Source: Roseofilum capinflatum BLCC-M114
Lineage (GTDB): Bacteria > Cyanobacteriota > Cyanobacteriia > Cyanobacteriales > Desertifilaceae
Reading direction: 5' to 3'
Length of the DNA stretch: 64,000 nucleotides
NCBI RefSeq assembly: GCF_030068505.1
Contig: NZ_JAQOSO010000119.1
Coordinates: 22,651 to 86,650 of the forward strand
Below the pieces are notes generated by a model, which did no database searches, was not told where the DNA came from, and saw nothing but the letters and a program-made list of their open reading frames with translations. Both the position numbers and the translations under genes were made by a program. Within the stretch, counting starts at the first letter, position 1. The number at the start of each line of letters is the position of its first letter. This document shows positions 11,301 to 19,394 of the stretch, in pieces.

Positions 11301-11524
11301 ATCCCGCTCGCATGACGTTTGAATCTGAGTTTCAGGACTATCTACGCACCCAAGCAGACTTGGGGTTACAAGTTCAAGATTGGATGATGCTCTGGTCGGG
11401 GGGAGAATATGACTATTTTTCCGATCCTAGTCATCTTAATCGTTATGGTGCTGAGGCGATCGCCACAGAACTAGCCCAAACTCCTGAGATTGACTGGAAA
11501 GAACAATTAAAAATGAACAATTAG
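8363..11524 (+). CDS. Large DUF1574-like protein with SGNH-hydrolase fold at the C-terminus
   Basis: The 1053-residue product has three roughly similar segments of about 100 residues in the N-terminal half, each with an IYG(R/H)-type strand (WIYGRVSGPNYPEW, TIYGHLNNKSTPAWVDW, RVYGRRAGQKMPRWNYG). A polar linker follows, then one membrane helix (about residues 618-640), then a C-terminal SGNH-like domain with GSSRALRGID (about 720) and the DPSHLNRYGAEAIA block (about 1025). GSSR is a likely nucleophile-type block and DxxH the catalytic pair, consistent with the DUF1574 family of cyanobacteria. The substrate is unknown; a polysaccharide or acyl substrate is an inference. The start may instead be the ATG at 8372. 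The stop overlaps the stop of the convergent TPR gene by four bases. Confidence 0.82.
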   Translation: MPPMNSTHTIGTWTTVSQWAQDRIGPEGGKVKVRVRGNILHILCESAPHAPSPEWVISRLQEGLSETALETLLPADQPPIYQVWIYGRVSGPNYPEWTKQLDLSTLTKGSTNDRPPENRPPSPEAPLTASPEQAIATPGAGSAVAAPVKNSSPREMVVSNRNLAAEGNPHAIARYLSESLSPLGIGVKVKVKTLKRHNHLDTAFKRLHVGIYSNYSPDSSLLGPKIAGQLRELELSGFRDAAIACQVHGEPSPDWVLLVDLTPRSVMLHQWARWGDVPAINRLIDQVLAPDNQLHISAILKESTLHLFCRGATVPDQSQIAHKLQTLLDAIAPQGIHAVTIYGHLNNKSTPAWVDWLDLPAKTDTDLHPSTLELAQSGHQVALKFLLNRLLNPEIDQQLSTGGIRIQLLHKQDLVHVMSDAPVCPNQRQVGPLVAKFLRQLKIPNLSGVRVYGRRAGQKMPRWNYGVDFKSRKRLVPEAPPEFAASSAYVGDLIALDRTPHRWGDSPLSPSSDGRANSVQEKESATNRQSPSPQNKAPESELLTESMTGSQLRPKVSLVQRFQQGLVRSGLLAPHTEPEPMSGALSSYIPVQEAGTSLGRATTHRWRDRLSPQLMIALVWSALGLLLTVEIDWFLGYKLTQLAGPNPSKAAVAPGYLGFGGDPANASDESLLENQEETSEECAESSCLSPPSPYPTFNNQLIDEHLGRYHALMLEEGAPDVLIIGSSRALRGIDPQQLRQDLADRGYEDVSIYNFGINGATAKVVDWVIRELLTPEQLPKVIIWADGTRAFNSGREDLTYAAIASSEGYQQLQAQTLTRPEYGTPWSGKPSASTSEESNEGLERFSITQSYEQANDWLEAGLGSLSAVYPQRDRLHGQIQKSLSKLLPEQTSPTSLVEDPEMLQPAILNPDGFLPFKIQFDPDTYYEHHPQVSGAYDRDYESFNLEGEQDEALKNTLAYTQDMGVNLMFVNMPLTDVYLDPARMTFESEFQDYLRTQADLGLQVQDWMMLWSGGEYDYFSDPSHLNRYGAEAIATELAQTPEIDWKEQLKMNN

Positions 11525-12957
11525 GGTTTAGGGAAGAGATGATGGTAATCCTGGTGAATGGCGATCGCCACTTGATGCTGTTCTCCGTAGATGTTTCCCG
11601 CCTTACAGAGTGCTGTTTTGTACAATTGCTGGGCTGTGGACGAATCGCCCAAAAACACATGCACCGCCGCCAAATCTGCCATTAATAGGGGGTATAGGGG
11701 ATGCTCCTGATAGCGAAACCGACTCGCTAAATCTAGAGCCTCTTGCCACAATTGTCGAGCCGCTTCATAATGGCGTTGTTTAGCATTAATTTTGGCTAGT
11801 CCTCGCAGACATTCGGCGATCGCGATCGCATTGTGTTCCTTGCGCTCTCCTGCCAACTCCAGCGCACGACTAAAGTAATCTTTAGCACCGCTTATATCCT
11901 GGGATCTTAAACACAATTCCCCTTGTAACTGCAAGCCACGAGCCAAGGAAAACGGGTACTTTTGCCAGACATCCAGCGCGGTTTGTAAATGGTTTGTCGC
12001 TAAAGCATACTGGCCTTGGTAAATATAAAGCAATGCCAGACAGTGGTGAGTTGCCCCTAGATCCGGGTGGCGATTATCGCTCCAAATTGCCCCTCGACCT
12101 TGGAGAGCCTGTAAATAATAATATTCCGCCCTTGAGTAATCCTCGCGCCGCGTATACCACACCCCCAAATAATGACAGCCATTCGCCCCCGTCACTCCTC
12201 CGGACTGCACACAAGCTTCAAACCGAGGAAAAGCCAAATCCAACTCATTCCTCGCCAAATAAAACTTACCCAAATTCAGCATCAACATCGGCCCAATCAT
12301 CTCATCCAAAACCCCATCCTGATCCAGAGCCGAAGCCATAATTTGCACATACGGAGCAATACTTTCGCCATGGGAAGGCGTAAACTCACTCAAATCGCTC
12401 GGAAACAGCTTAATCGCCTCATACAAATACTCTAAAAGCTTCTGCTGCGTCTCTCGCACCAAGGGATGAACCCCTTCCTTTCCCCTCACCCTAGACTGCT
12501 CTTGAGCGCGTCTATCCCACTCCCCATTCGCCCCAAACAACCACCTCAGATTATCCCTAACTTCCGTCGGTGCATAGTGCAACCTGAGACGAAACTCCCG
12601 AATTGGCGAACTGCGTGGAGACCTCTTTTCCTCATCCGTAAACCCCAACCGCTCCCTCCCCATATCTGTCAGCGTATCCCGCAACCCTTCCCTCCGCACC
12701 TTCACCGAACCCAACTGCCGAAACAGCGCCACACTCCCCTTCTTCGCCGGAAAATCGGGTTGTTCGCTATAGAACTCAATCAAATCTAACAAAGCAGCAG
12801 GAGTTCCTTGCACAAAAATCCCGTAATTCTCAGTCCTTAAACGCACCTTTTCCTCAGATGAAGAAAACGCCCCCTGATTCACCTCACACAACAGGGCAGC
12901 CACCAGCATCTCCGCACAAGCCTTACGTTTTGGGTTCCGATATTGGGGACGCGGCAT
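11521..12957 (-). CDS. TPR-repeat protein, possible winged-helix N-terminus
   Basis: The 478-residue product starts at the ATG of MPRPQYRNPKRKACAEMLVA; an upstream ATG at 12972 falls in heptamer repeats. The N-terminal ~150 residues are basic and could form a helical, winged-helix-like domain. Residues about 205-470 carry five or more TPRs (for example LGKFYLARNELDLAFPRFEACV, LALLYIYQGQYALATNHLQTAL). It is soluble, with no signal peptide. Its role is unknown; the TPRs suggest a scaffold or sensor. Confidence 0.82.
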   Translation of the reverse strand: MPRPQYRNPKRKACAEMLVAALLCEVNQGAFSSSEEKVRLRTENYGIFVQGTPAALLDLIEFYSEQPDFPAKKGSVALFRQLGSVKVRREGLRDTLTDMGRERLGFTDEEKRSPRSSPIREFRLRLHYAPTEVRDNLRWLFGANGEWDRRAQEQSRVRGKEGVHPLVRETQQKLLEYLYEAIKLFPSDLSEFTPSHGESIAPYVQIMASALDQDGVLDEMIGPMLMLNLGKFYLARNELDLAFPRFEACVQSGGVTGANGCHYLGVWYTRREDYSRAEYYYLQALQGRGAIWSDNRHPDLGATHHCLALLYIYQGQYALATNHLQTALDVWQKYPFSLARGLQLQGELCLRSQDISGAKDYFSRALELAGERKEHNAIAIAECLRGLAKINAKQRHYEAARQLWQEALDLASRFRYQEHPLYPLLMADLAAVHVFLGDSSTAQQLYKTALCKAGNIYGEQHQVAIAIHQDYHHLFPKP

Positions 12958-12963
12958 GATGTC

Positions 12964-13017
12964 AATTAACAATTAACAATTAACAATTTTCATGTCGGCG
13001 ATAGCCGAAACAATAGA
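12964..13017. repeat. AATTAAC heptamers plus CATGTCGGCGATAGCCGAAACA unit
   Basis: A tandem AATTAAC tract is followed by a GTCGGCGATAGCCGAAAC unit. The same pair (heptamers beside GGCTGTCGCCGACATGA) recurs at about 50.03-50.08, 51.05-51.07, 55.19-55.22, 56.88-56.93 and 62.26-62.28 kb, so the two form a composite interspersed repeat. Confidence 0.75.
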
Positions 13018-13117
13018 TTTTTCCCAAGCTCCATATCTTACAGTGTAAGGCTTTGAAGAGAATTTGACCCAAATGAGTCAGCCCACCTTTCCCAAGCCAT
13101 TAAGATTGGCGTATAGA

Positions 13118-13164
13118 TATTTCCCCATTCCCTATTCCCCATTCCCTATTCCCTATTCCCTAAA
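13118..13164. repeat. ATTCCCT heptamer tandem repeat
   Basis: CCCATTCCCTATTCCCCATT-type heptamers immediately upstream of the C39-like gene. It is the same class as the tract between pntA2 and pntB. Confidence 0.75.
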
Positions 13165-13173
13165 TTCCCCACC

Positions 13174-14262
13174 ATGAACACTTACCCAGACGACTCTAGT
13201 CAATCTTCACAACTCGATACCCACCACGACACCACCCCGGATTCTAGTCCTGACTATCATCCCACCCTACCCGATACCAGTACACCCGAACCCTATCCCC
13301 ACCAGTGGCAACCCCACAGTTGGGACTATACCACTACTAGCTTACACAGCGATCCCACATCCAGGAGCGACTCAGATCTTTACAGTACCTATGACGAGCA
13401 AAGCAATCATTGGAATCACCAGCATTATGACTCTAATCAAGACCAATCCTGGGTTGTGGGGCATCCTGCTGAAGAAATGAACTATTGGCATCAGCAGCAA
13501 AATGATTATAGCTGTGGAATTGCTGCCCAGCAATCGGCGATCGAACATCTCACCCACCACCACTACTCAGAAGCTCAACTGAGCCACTACGCCGAACAGC
13601 GAGGTTGGTACGACTCCGCCCATGGAACCCCTAGTGAGGACTTTGGCAAACTTTTGGCCGATCAAGCTCACGTTCCGGTCGAGAGCCATGTGGGGGCAAA
13701 TTTAACGGAAATTAGCACCAAATTAAGCCAGGGTGAAGAGGTTTTTGTCGGGGTTAATTCCACCGTCGAATGGTTACCCGAAATCATTGACCCCCATTTA
13801 CTCGCAGGACAACCTGCCGACCATATTGTACAAGTCATTGCTGTAGAACCTAAGCCGGAAATTGCACCACCGACCCATGTCATTCTCAATGATCCAACCT
13901 CACCAGAAGGACGCGGTGTAAAAATTCCAGTCGAGCAATTTCAAGTCGCCATGGATGCCAGTCACGATTATATGGCATCCACAGAAATGCACAATCAACC
14001 CTCTTGGTTTACCAGCCATTTAGGAAACACTGAATCCATGACCTTTGGGTGCAAGATTACTACTTTCTCTAGCTCCAACAACGTTTATCTAAATAACGGT
14101 ATAGTTGGCACGTATAACGGCAACAGTTTCTATTGGAAAAATGGCAATGTTGCTGGAAATTGGAATTGTAATAATCATCATGCATACACCGCGAACGGAC
14201 AAGATTTAGGCTATGCCAAAACCTGGTCAGATGCAGCATTATTAATCTACAAACAAAGTTAG
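13174..14262 (+). CDS. C39-like papain-fold peptidase domain protein with low-complexity N-terminus
   Basis: The 362-residue product opens with about 100 residues rich in His, Asp, Ser, Pro and Tyr, with no signal peptide. A C39-like peptidase domain follows. It has C114 in QQNDYSCGIAAQQ, H217 in ADHIVQVIAV and D240 in LNDPTSPEG, the expected order of a Cys-His-Asp triad. The remaining ~90 residues contain a Gly/Asn/Trp-rich strand region (NNGIVGTYNGNSFYWKNGN). Bacterial C39-like domains cleave peptides, often leader peptides, but no ABC transporter is adjacent and the substrate is unknown. Family assignment is by pattern. Confidence 0.75.
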   Translation: MNTYPDDSSQSSQLDTHHDTTPDSSPDYHPTLPDTSTPEPYPHQWQPHSWDYTTTSLHSDPTSRSDSDLYSTYDEQSNHWNHQHYDSNQDQSWVVGHPAEEMNYWHQQQNDYSCGIAAQQSAIEHLTHHHYSEAQLSHYAEQRGWYDSAHGTPSEDFGKLLADQAHVPVESHVGANLTEISTKLSQGEEVFVGVNSTVEWLPEIIDPHLLAGQPADHIVQVIAVEPKPEIAPPTHVILNDPTSPEGRGVKIPVEQFQVAMDASHDYMASTEMHNQPSWFTSHLGNTESMTFGCKITTFSSSNNVYLNNGIVGTYNGNSFYWKNGNVAGNWNCNNHHAYTANGQDLGYAKTWSDAALLIYKQS

Positions 14263-14275
14263 CAAAAATCACCTT

Positions 14276-14560
14276 GTAGGGGCGGGTTATACTCAAATCT
14301 AGAAAACCAATCCAAAACCTCCCTATTCATGTCCGCGAAGCGGAAACCCACCCCCCACCCCCAACCAAAAACGTAGGTTGGGTTGAACGCAGTGAAACCC
14401 AACATCACCTGACCCGCGTTGGGTTGCGCTCCGCTTAACCCAACCTACAAACTACAAACCACTAATGCAGTACAGCAAGAAAAGATCCCCCCAACCCCCC
14501 TTAAAAAGGGGGGCAGCAAAAGTCCCCCTTAAAAAGGGGGATTTAGGGGGATCGAGATGG
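14276..14560. repeat. Cluster of three different interspersed repeats
   Basis: The 350-base gap holds a GGGGCGGGTTATAC element (14279-~14360, with its right half altered), then a GTAGGTTGGGTTGAACG ... CAACCCAACCTAC palindrome (~14372-14450), then paired CCCCCTTAAAAAGGGGG units (~14494-14553). No coding potential is evident. Confidence 0.75.
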
Positions 14561-14612
14561 ACTGTATAGCAAAGAAAAATGTGTTACTTATTGACTAGGA
14601 TAAACCATAATC

Positions 14613-15149
14613 ATGAGCGAACAAATTACCATTGAAGACATCTACAAACTTTTCCAAGTATCCCAAGCGGAAGCAGACCGACGACTGAAAAAACTGGAGA
14701 AAACTGTCGCCCAAACCAGTAAAGAAGTCGCCGGGTTAACCACGCGCTGGGGGCGATTTGTAGAAGAATTAGTCGAGCCTGCCGTCGTGCAACTATTTCA
14801 ACAGCGAGGCATTCAAATCGACCAAACCTTCTCTCGCGCTCGACAGCGAAGACAGGGACTAGCCATGGAAATTGATATCCTAGGAGTCAATGGTTCTGAT
14901 GTAGTTGTAGTGGAGTGTAAATCTCGGTTATCGAGAGATGATGTGGATGAATTCTTAGATAAACTGCTACGATTTAAGCAGTCATTTCCCACTTACCAAA
15001 CCTATCGCGCCTATGGAGCAGTCGCAGCCATTGAAATTGACCGAGGGGTAGACCGATATGCTTATCAAAATGGTTTGTTTGTCATTCATCCATCGGGCAA
15101 TACGGTGGCAATTGCCAATGATACAGGATTTGAACCGCGCACATGGTGA
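14613..15149 (+). CDS. PD-(D/E)XK nuclease-fold protein (DUF3782-like)
   Basis: The 178-residue product has an N-terminal coiled coil (about 15-45) followed by a compact nuclease-like domain. It carries E51, then D88 in MEIDILGVNG, and E101-x-K103 in VVVVECKSRL, which match the PD-(D/E)XK active-site spacing. Families like this are abundant in cyanobacteria and usually annotated hypothetical. Whether it is an active nuclease is inferred. It stands alone between two repeat clusters. Confidence 0.78.
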   Translation: MSEQITIEDIYKLFQVSQAEADRRLKKLEKTVAQTSKEVAGLTTRWGRFVEELVEPAVVQLFQQRGIQIDQTFSRARQRRQGLAMEIDILGVNGSDVVVVECKSRLSRDDVDEFLDKLLRFKQSFPTYQTYRAYGAVAAIEIDRGVDRYAYQNGLFVIHPSGNTVAIANDTGFEPRTW

Positions 15150-15173
15150 GGCAATGAACAATGAACAGTTGCC

Positions 15174-15300
15174 CTCATCCCCCAGCCCCCTTCTGCTTCG
15201 CTCAGGGCAAGCCTTCTCCCACGGGAGAAGGGGAGCAAAAGTCCCTCTCCCGTGGGAGAGGGATTTTCCTTCGGACATGAAAGGGAGAGGGCAAACCCCT
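15174..15300. repeat. CTCCCACGGGAG repeat pair
   Basis: Arms CTTCTCCCACGGGAGAAGG and CTCTCCCGTGGGAGAGGG sit side by side, with an internal CTTCGCTCAGGGCAAG unit and a TTCGGACATGAAAG segment. It is the same family as the 55-bp repeats at the window start. Confidence 0.75.
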
Positions 15301-15360
15301 CGTAAACCCACCAAAAATGGTGAATCAATTAAAAATTAAAAATGCAAAATCAAAAATGAA

Positions 15361-15612
15361 ATCCTGTAGGGGCGGGTTATACCCAAATCTAGAAAACTCA
15401 CCCAAAACTTCCCTGAACCCGCCCCCACCCCCTCGCAAACCCACCAAAAATGGTGCGTTACATTCCATTAACGCACCCTACCAAATATCCTATAGGGGCG
15501 GGTTATACCCAAATCTAGAAAACTCAACCAAAACTTCCCAAAACCCGCCCCCACTCTCTCGAAAACCCACCAAAAATGGTGCGTTACATTTCATTAACAC
15601 ACCCTACCAAAT
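15361..15612. repeat. 126-bp tandem duplication of the GGGGCGGGTT element
   Basis: Copy one (15361-15486) and copy two (15487-15612) each contain GGGGCGGGTTATACCCAAAT ... AACCCGCCCCCAC followed by ACCCACCAAAAATGGTGCG and a GCACCCTACCAAAT end. They differ at only a modest number of positions. The second copy runs up to the Shine-Dalgarno of the next gene. Confidence 0.85.
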
Positions 15613-15629
15613 TATCGGAGGAAATCATC

Positions 15630-18383
15630 ATGAAATCACTGCCTGGAAAACAAGGATGGTGGCAAAGAGCTGGAAATTGGGCTAAATCTGTTTTCTTTCC
15701 CACTAAAGCCATTATCGATAGCCGACAAGAAAATACTGAAATCATAGCCGCTAATCAACGGGAGATTGCCCACAAGCAGCAACAAATACAATTAGAAGGC
15801 TTGAAATTGCAATATGTTCTGCAAGAGCAACGACGCGAACATGAAGCGGAGCAAGCGGCATTATCGCGAGAATTTCAAGCCGCACAAGCCGAACTCTCCA
15901 GGGAACATCAAGAAGCTCTAACTCGATATATTCAAGACTCCGAAAACCGTCGGTTAGCCTCCCGTATTGAACATGAACGCTGGCTAGAGTCGCAACGGCA
16001 AGAACTGCAACGGGAACTGCAAAAAAGTCAGCAGGAATTCAGCCTGTTTATGGCGTTCTTGACGGCTAAAATTAATCGAGATACAGATGAAGAACGGCGC
16101 ATTCTCGATAACCAACCTTGGCGGACTCCGCCCAAACCCCTGATGCAATATTACGAGCAATATCGAGACCGGTTGCCAATTCCGCCTTTGGTGGTAGTTT
16201 CGCCTCCGGATGTGGAATTTGACCGCTATCCGAATGCGGGTTCTGGACTGCCCCGAATGGCGAATCATATTGAAGATGAATTGAGCAATTTTTTGGGTCG
16301 CCATTATCCGGAACGGGACTCGGAACGCCCGGCGAAACCGATTGCCGGACTTTGGGACACCAACCGGATGAAAGATGGGGCGGCGGTGCTGTCGTTGCAT
16401 TATCTGTTTGCGGCTGTGCCGACGATTATTTTAGAGTCGAAAGTTGCGGGGGATTTGCTCAATTTTTCTCTGTTTTCCTGGGATGCGGGACAATTGGACT
16501 GGCAGAAAGAATCGATTTTATTCCAGTTTTCCCATAAGGAGTTTATGTATGACGTGCAGCGAGAGTTGGCGCGGGAGTGGGAACAGAAGAAACAGAAACT
16601 GATAGAAGGGGGTTTGGAGGTTAAACGAGCGATTGGTGGTTCTAAGGAAAATGAGTCTAATGAGTTTAACCTCATGCAACTGCTGGAAGAAGAAAAATAT
16701 GCGGCGCTGGATGTGGAGGTGGCGCTAGAGTATCGCCCCACACCTTCGGGTATTGCTCGGCTGAAAAAATATCTCAGTCAACTCCATTGTCTTGCCGCAG
16801 GGATGGCGCTGGATGATTATCATTTACTGCGTCATGGCACTGCGCCGAAAATGCCGGAGTTGCTGGCTGAGTTTATTGAGGGGATGCCTGACTATGAGGT
16901 GCAACCGCTTCTGGAGATTGTGCTGACTCACTATCAAGCGTTGATAGAAGCGTCGGCTGAGGTGGGGTGGGATGTGCCGAGTTTGCTGTTGGATGTGGCT
17001 TTGGCGTTCTCGAATTTACCCGATTCTAGCCCGACGCAGCAGTTGATGGAAGTTTCTATTGCCCGTTGGCTTTCTCAACGTCAGCTCCCGGTGAATGGTG
17101 AGCCTCTGGAGACTCTGGGAAGTGCGTTGAATATTGCCGATGAGGGGTATGTGGCAAAGTTGAATCGCTGTTTGTCGGTGGTGGGAGACTCGCAGCAACT
17201 GGATATTGCCCAATCTTGCTATCGTCGCGGGGTGAAGCGTCTGGAAGCGCAGGATTATGAGGGGGCGCGGTATGATTTCGAGCAAACGATTACTCTGGCT
17301 CCTCGCGCTATTGCCTATTATCAGCGCGGTTTAGCCTATCGGGGGTTGGGAGAACTCCAGCAGGCACTTACGGATTTGGATAAGGCGGTGAAATTGCAAC
17401 CGAATCAGGCGAAGTTTCATGAGGCGCGGGGGGATGTTCATCGGCAGTTGCAGGATATTGAAACAGCGCTGGCGAATTATGCCGAGGCGAAAGACTTGGG
17501 TGCGGAAACGGCGGCGCAGAAGTATGAGGAGTTGCAGCGCTGGTGGACGGATGAGCGCCGGAAGGCGAAGGAGGCAGAGGAAGCGCGGCAACGGGCAAAA
17601 GCGGAGCAAAGGAGACGGGAGGAGGAGCGACGGAAGGCGCTGAGTATTCCAATTCCGGTTACTTCGACTTCGCTCAGTAACCGTTCGACTTCGCTCAGTA
17701 ACCTTACTTTGGAGTTGGTGTATGTGGAGGGGGGTACATTCCAGATGGGAGGTACGAAATACGATGATGAAAAGCCGGTTCACGCGGTAACTGTGCCAGA
17801 GTTTCGCATGGGTAAGTATCCCATCACTCAGGCTCAGTATGAGGCGGTGATGGGGAATAATCCTTCTTCTTTCAAGGGCGAAAATTGTCCTGTGGAACAG
17901 GTGAGTTGGCATGATGCTCAGGCGTTTTGTACAAAGCTCTCAGAACTGATTGAGCAACCGGTGCGGCTGCCGAGCGAAGCAGAATGGGAGTATGCGGCGC
18001 GTGGGGGCAACCGGAGCAAGGGTTATGAGTATGCGGGCAGCAATAACCTGGATGAGGTGGCTTGGCATTATGGTAATTCTGGCAGCGAAACCCATCCTGT
18101 GGGGGGTAAAAAGGAGAATGAGTTGGGGATTTATGATATGAGTGGCAATGTGTGGGAGTGGTGCGAAGATGATTATGATAATGATTATCAAAAAGTACCG
18201 AAAGATGGAAGTGCTTGGACTAAGGGCGGCGGTACTACAAAAGTAATACGCGGTGGTTCTTGGCTCTACAGCTTTTCGAGGGATTGTCGTTGCGCGTCTC
18301 GGTACTTCAACAATCCCGACGATCGTAACTACGACATCGGGCTGCGGGTTGTCCTCCCCCTCGTTTCGGGCAGGACTTTATAG
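15630..18383 (+). CDS. Coiled-coil, TPR and FGE-sulfatase-fold protein; likely DGR target
   Basis: The 917-residue product starts at ATG 15630, with GGAGG at 15617-15621; an earlier in-frame ATG at 15576 lies in repeat sequence. Layout: a long coiled coil (about 30-145), an alpha/beta region (about 150-500), TPRs (about 535-640), a charged linker with a repeat-derived insertion (about 675-692), then a formylglycine-generating-enzyme-fold domain. The latter has the start LVYVEGGTFQMGG and the blocks ITQAQYEAVMG, QVSWHDAQAFC, RLPSEAEWEYAARGG, DMSGNVWEWCEDDY and VIRGGSW. The final stretch has the look of a DGR variable region (see finding). Such proteins are used for ligand binding, not sulfatase activation. 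No reverse transcriptase is in the window. Confidence 0.88.
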   Translation: MKSLPGKQGWWQRAGNWAKSVFFPTKAIIDSRQENTEIIAANQREIAHKQQQIQLEGLKLQYVLQEQRREHEAEQAALSREFQAAQAELSREHQEALTRYIQDSENRRLASRIEHERWLESQRQELQRELQKSQQEFSLFMAFLTAKINRDTDEERRILDNQPWRTPPKPLMQYYEQYRDRLPIPPLVVVSPPDVEFDRYPNAGSGLPRMANHIEDELSNFLGRHYPERDSERPAKPIAGLWDTNRMKDGAAVLSLHYLFAAVPTIILESKVAGDLLNFSLFSWDAGQLDWQKESILFQFSHKEFMYDVQRELAREWEQKKQKLIEGGLEVKRAIGGSKENESNEFNLMQLLEEEKYAALDVEVALEYRPTPSGIARLKKYLSQLHCLAAGMALDDYHLLRHGTAPKMPELLAEFIEGMPDYEVQPLLEIVLTHYQALIEASAEVGWDVPSLLLDVALAFSNLPDSSPTQQLMEVSIARWLSQRQLPVNGEPLETLGSALNIADEGYVAKLNRCLSVVGDSQQLDIAQSCYRRGVKRLEAQDYEGARYDFEQTITLAPRAIAYYQRGLAYRGLGELQQALTDLDKAVKLQPNQAKFHEARGDVHRQLQDIETALANYAEAKDLGAETAAQKYEELQRWWTDERRKAKEAEEARQRAKAEQRRREEERRKALSIPIPVTSTSLSNRSTSLSNLTLELVYVEGGTFQMGGTKYDDEKPVHAVTVPEFRMGKYPITQAQYEAVMGNNPSSFKGENCPVEQVSWHDAQAFCTKLSELIEQPVRLPSEAEWEYAARGGNRSKGYEYAGSNNLDEVAWHYGNSGSETHPVGGKKENELGIYDMSGNVWEWCEDDYDNDYQKVPKDGSAWTKGGGTTKVIRGGSWLYSFSRDCRCASRYFNNPDDRNYDIGLRVVLPLVSGRTL
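17656..17706 (+). repeat. In-frame repeat insertion in the FGE protein linker
   Basis: Two tandem TTCGACTTCGCTCAGTAACC units encode the residues STSLSNRSTSLSN between the TPR/charged linker and the FGE domain. The unit resembles the CTTCGACTCCGCTCAGGGTAC repeats found in the CHAT gene near 52.22-52.28 kb. Confidence 0.75.
18250..18353 (+). other. Putative DGR variable region
   Basis: Codons from GGTGGTTCTTGG (ending 18263) to CGGGTTGTC (18353). Between them, the residues at positions usually variable in DGR FGE targets are encoded by CTC, TAC, AGC, TTT, GAT, TGC, TCT, TAC, TTC, AAC, AAT, GAT, AAC, TAC and GAC. Every one ends in C or T, as expected if AAC/AAT template codons were mutated at their adenines. 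Interleaved codons (CGT, CGG, GGG, CCC) lack adenine. A GGGCAG ... CTGCCC inverted repeat at 18368-18393 lies just downstream. The template repeat was not found. Confidence 0.55.
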
Positions 18384-18403
18384 CCCTCTGCCCTTTGTAT
18401 CAA

Positions 18404-18700
18404 TGAACAATTAACAATTAACAATTAACAACGAATAGCAATTAATGGAACCAGAAACCCAGTTTCTTAGACATCCGGCGAAGACCAGAAACCCGGTTTC
18501 TTGAAGAAACCGGGTTTCTAGACAAGGGTGGGGGCGGGTTTTTGGGAATAGGATTAGGGATGGGTGATAAAATTGAATTGGTTTATTCACTGCTCTTGTG
18601 GGAACCAGAAACCCGGTTTCTAAACATGGGTGGGGTGGGGGCGGGTTTACAGGATTGATTGATGGGTGTTCTAGTTTTGGGTATAACCCGCCCCTTGTAT
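18404..18700. repeat. Repeat cluster after the FGE gene
   Basis: Contains AATTAAC heptamers (18404-18432), two copies of an ACCAGAAACCCGGTTTCT palindromic repeat (about 18448-18522 and 18602-18622), and two GGGGCGGGTT elements (from about 18531 and about 18637 to 18694). The ORFs crossing it on either strand are mostly repeat translation and are not called. Confidence 0.75.
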
Positions 18701-18987
18701 CTTAAGAGAGTCGGCGATCGGGCCAAGCCGGCGATCGTTAAACAGCAAGCTCCATCAATGGTGATCAGGAGGGAAATAAAGAACAGACAACAGAACAACC
18801 CCAGGGAGTCAGAGGAGAGGAAAAGTAAAGAAATGCTCAAATGATCATGCCCTAAGTAGAGTTTCAGTACAAAGTAAGAGTGATGTGGCATCGGTTGAGT
18901 TGAAGCTGTCCCGCCCCTGAGATGACGACCCGTTAATCTGTTATGTAGATAAGCCAACTCAACTGAACACAGGTAATCTAAAAACTC

Positions 18988-19230
18988 GACAGTAAACCAA
19001 GAAAGTTGAGCAATGATAGTGAGGGTTTTGAGAAGTTACTCGCTTGGCTTCAAGGTAAAGAAGTATCTAAGCTCCATGCTTGCATGGAAGCCACCAGTAC
19101 CTATGGAGAGGCACTGGCAGAATTCTTGGTAGGACAACAGTTCACCGTCAGTATCGTCAATCCAGCCCGGATTAAGGGATTTGCCAAAAGCGAACTCTTA
19201 CGAACGAAATTTGGCGTTTGCTGGCTTTGA
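18988..19230 (+). pseudogene. IS110-family transposase remnant
   Basis: The frame reads RKLSNDSEGFEKLLAWLQ and then LHACMEATSTYGEALAEFL and VSIVNPARIKGFAKSELLRTK. This is the characteristic N-terminal region of IS110-type DEDD transposases, including the MEAT and NPxxxKxFA blocks. The 5' end is cut by an in-frame stop just upstream, and the frame leaves the family after RTK, ending at 19230. The C-terminal Ser-containing domain is missing. It is a decayed fragment that cannot be functional. Confidence 0.82.
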
Positions 19231-19394
19231 AGTCCCAAAAGGCTTTTGACCCCAATTACACGATCGCCGCTCCGAGCGCCGTCCCGATCGCCTCCCCTTG
19301 ACATCCAAGACAGTATCTACAGAGATCTGTAGCGTAAATAAATAGATTTGATATTACTCATTACTTAACAGCGCTGTTAATCATGACAGAAAAT

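Noticed and set aside
15317-15685. 122-codon frame on the plus strand
   Set aside because: Translation of the 126-bp tandem repeat; protein is Pro/Asn/Lys-rich and repeats itself, and runs into the real gene in another frame.
18583-18957. 124-codon frame on the minus strand
   Set aside because: Crosses several interspersed repeats, lacks a Shine-Dalgarno and a recognisable domain.
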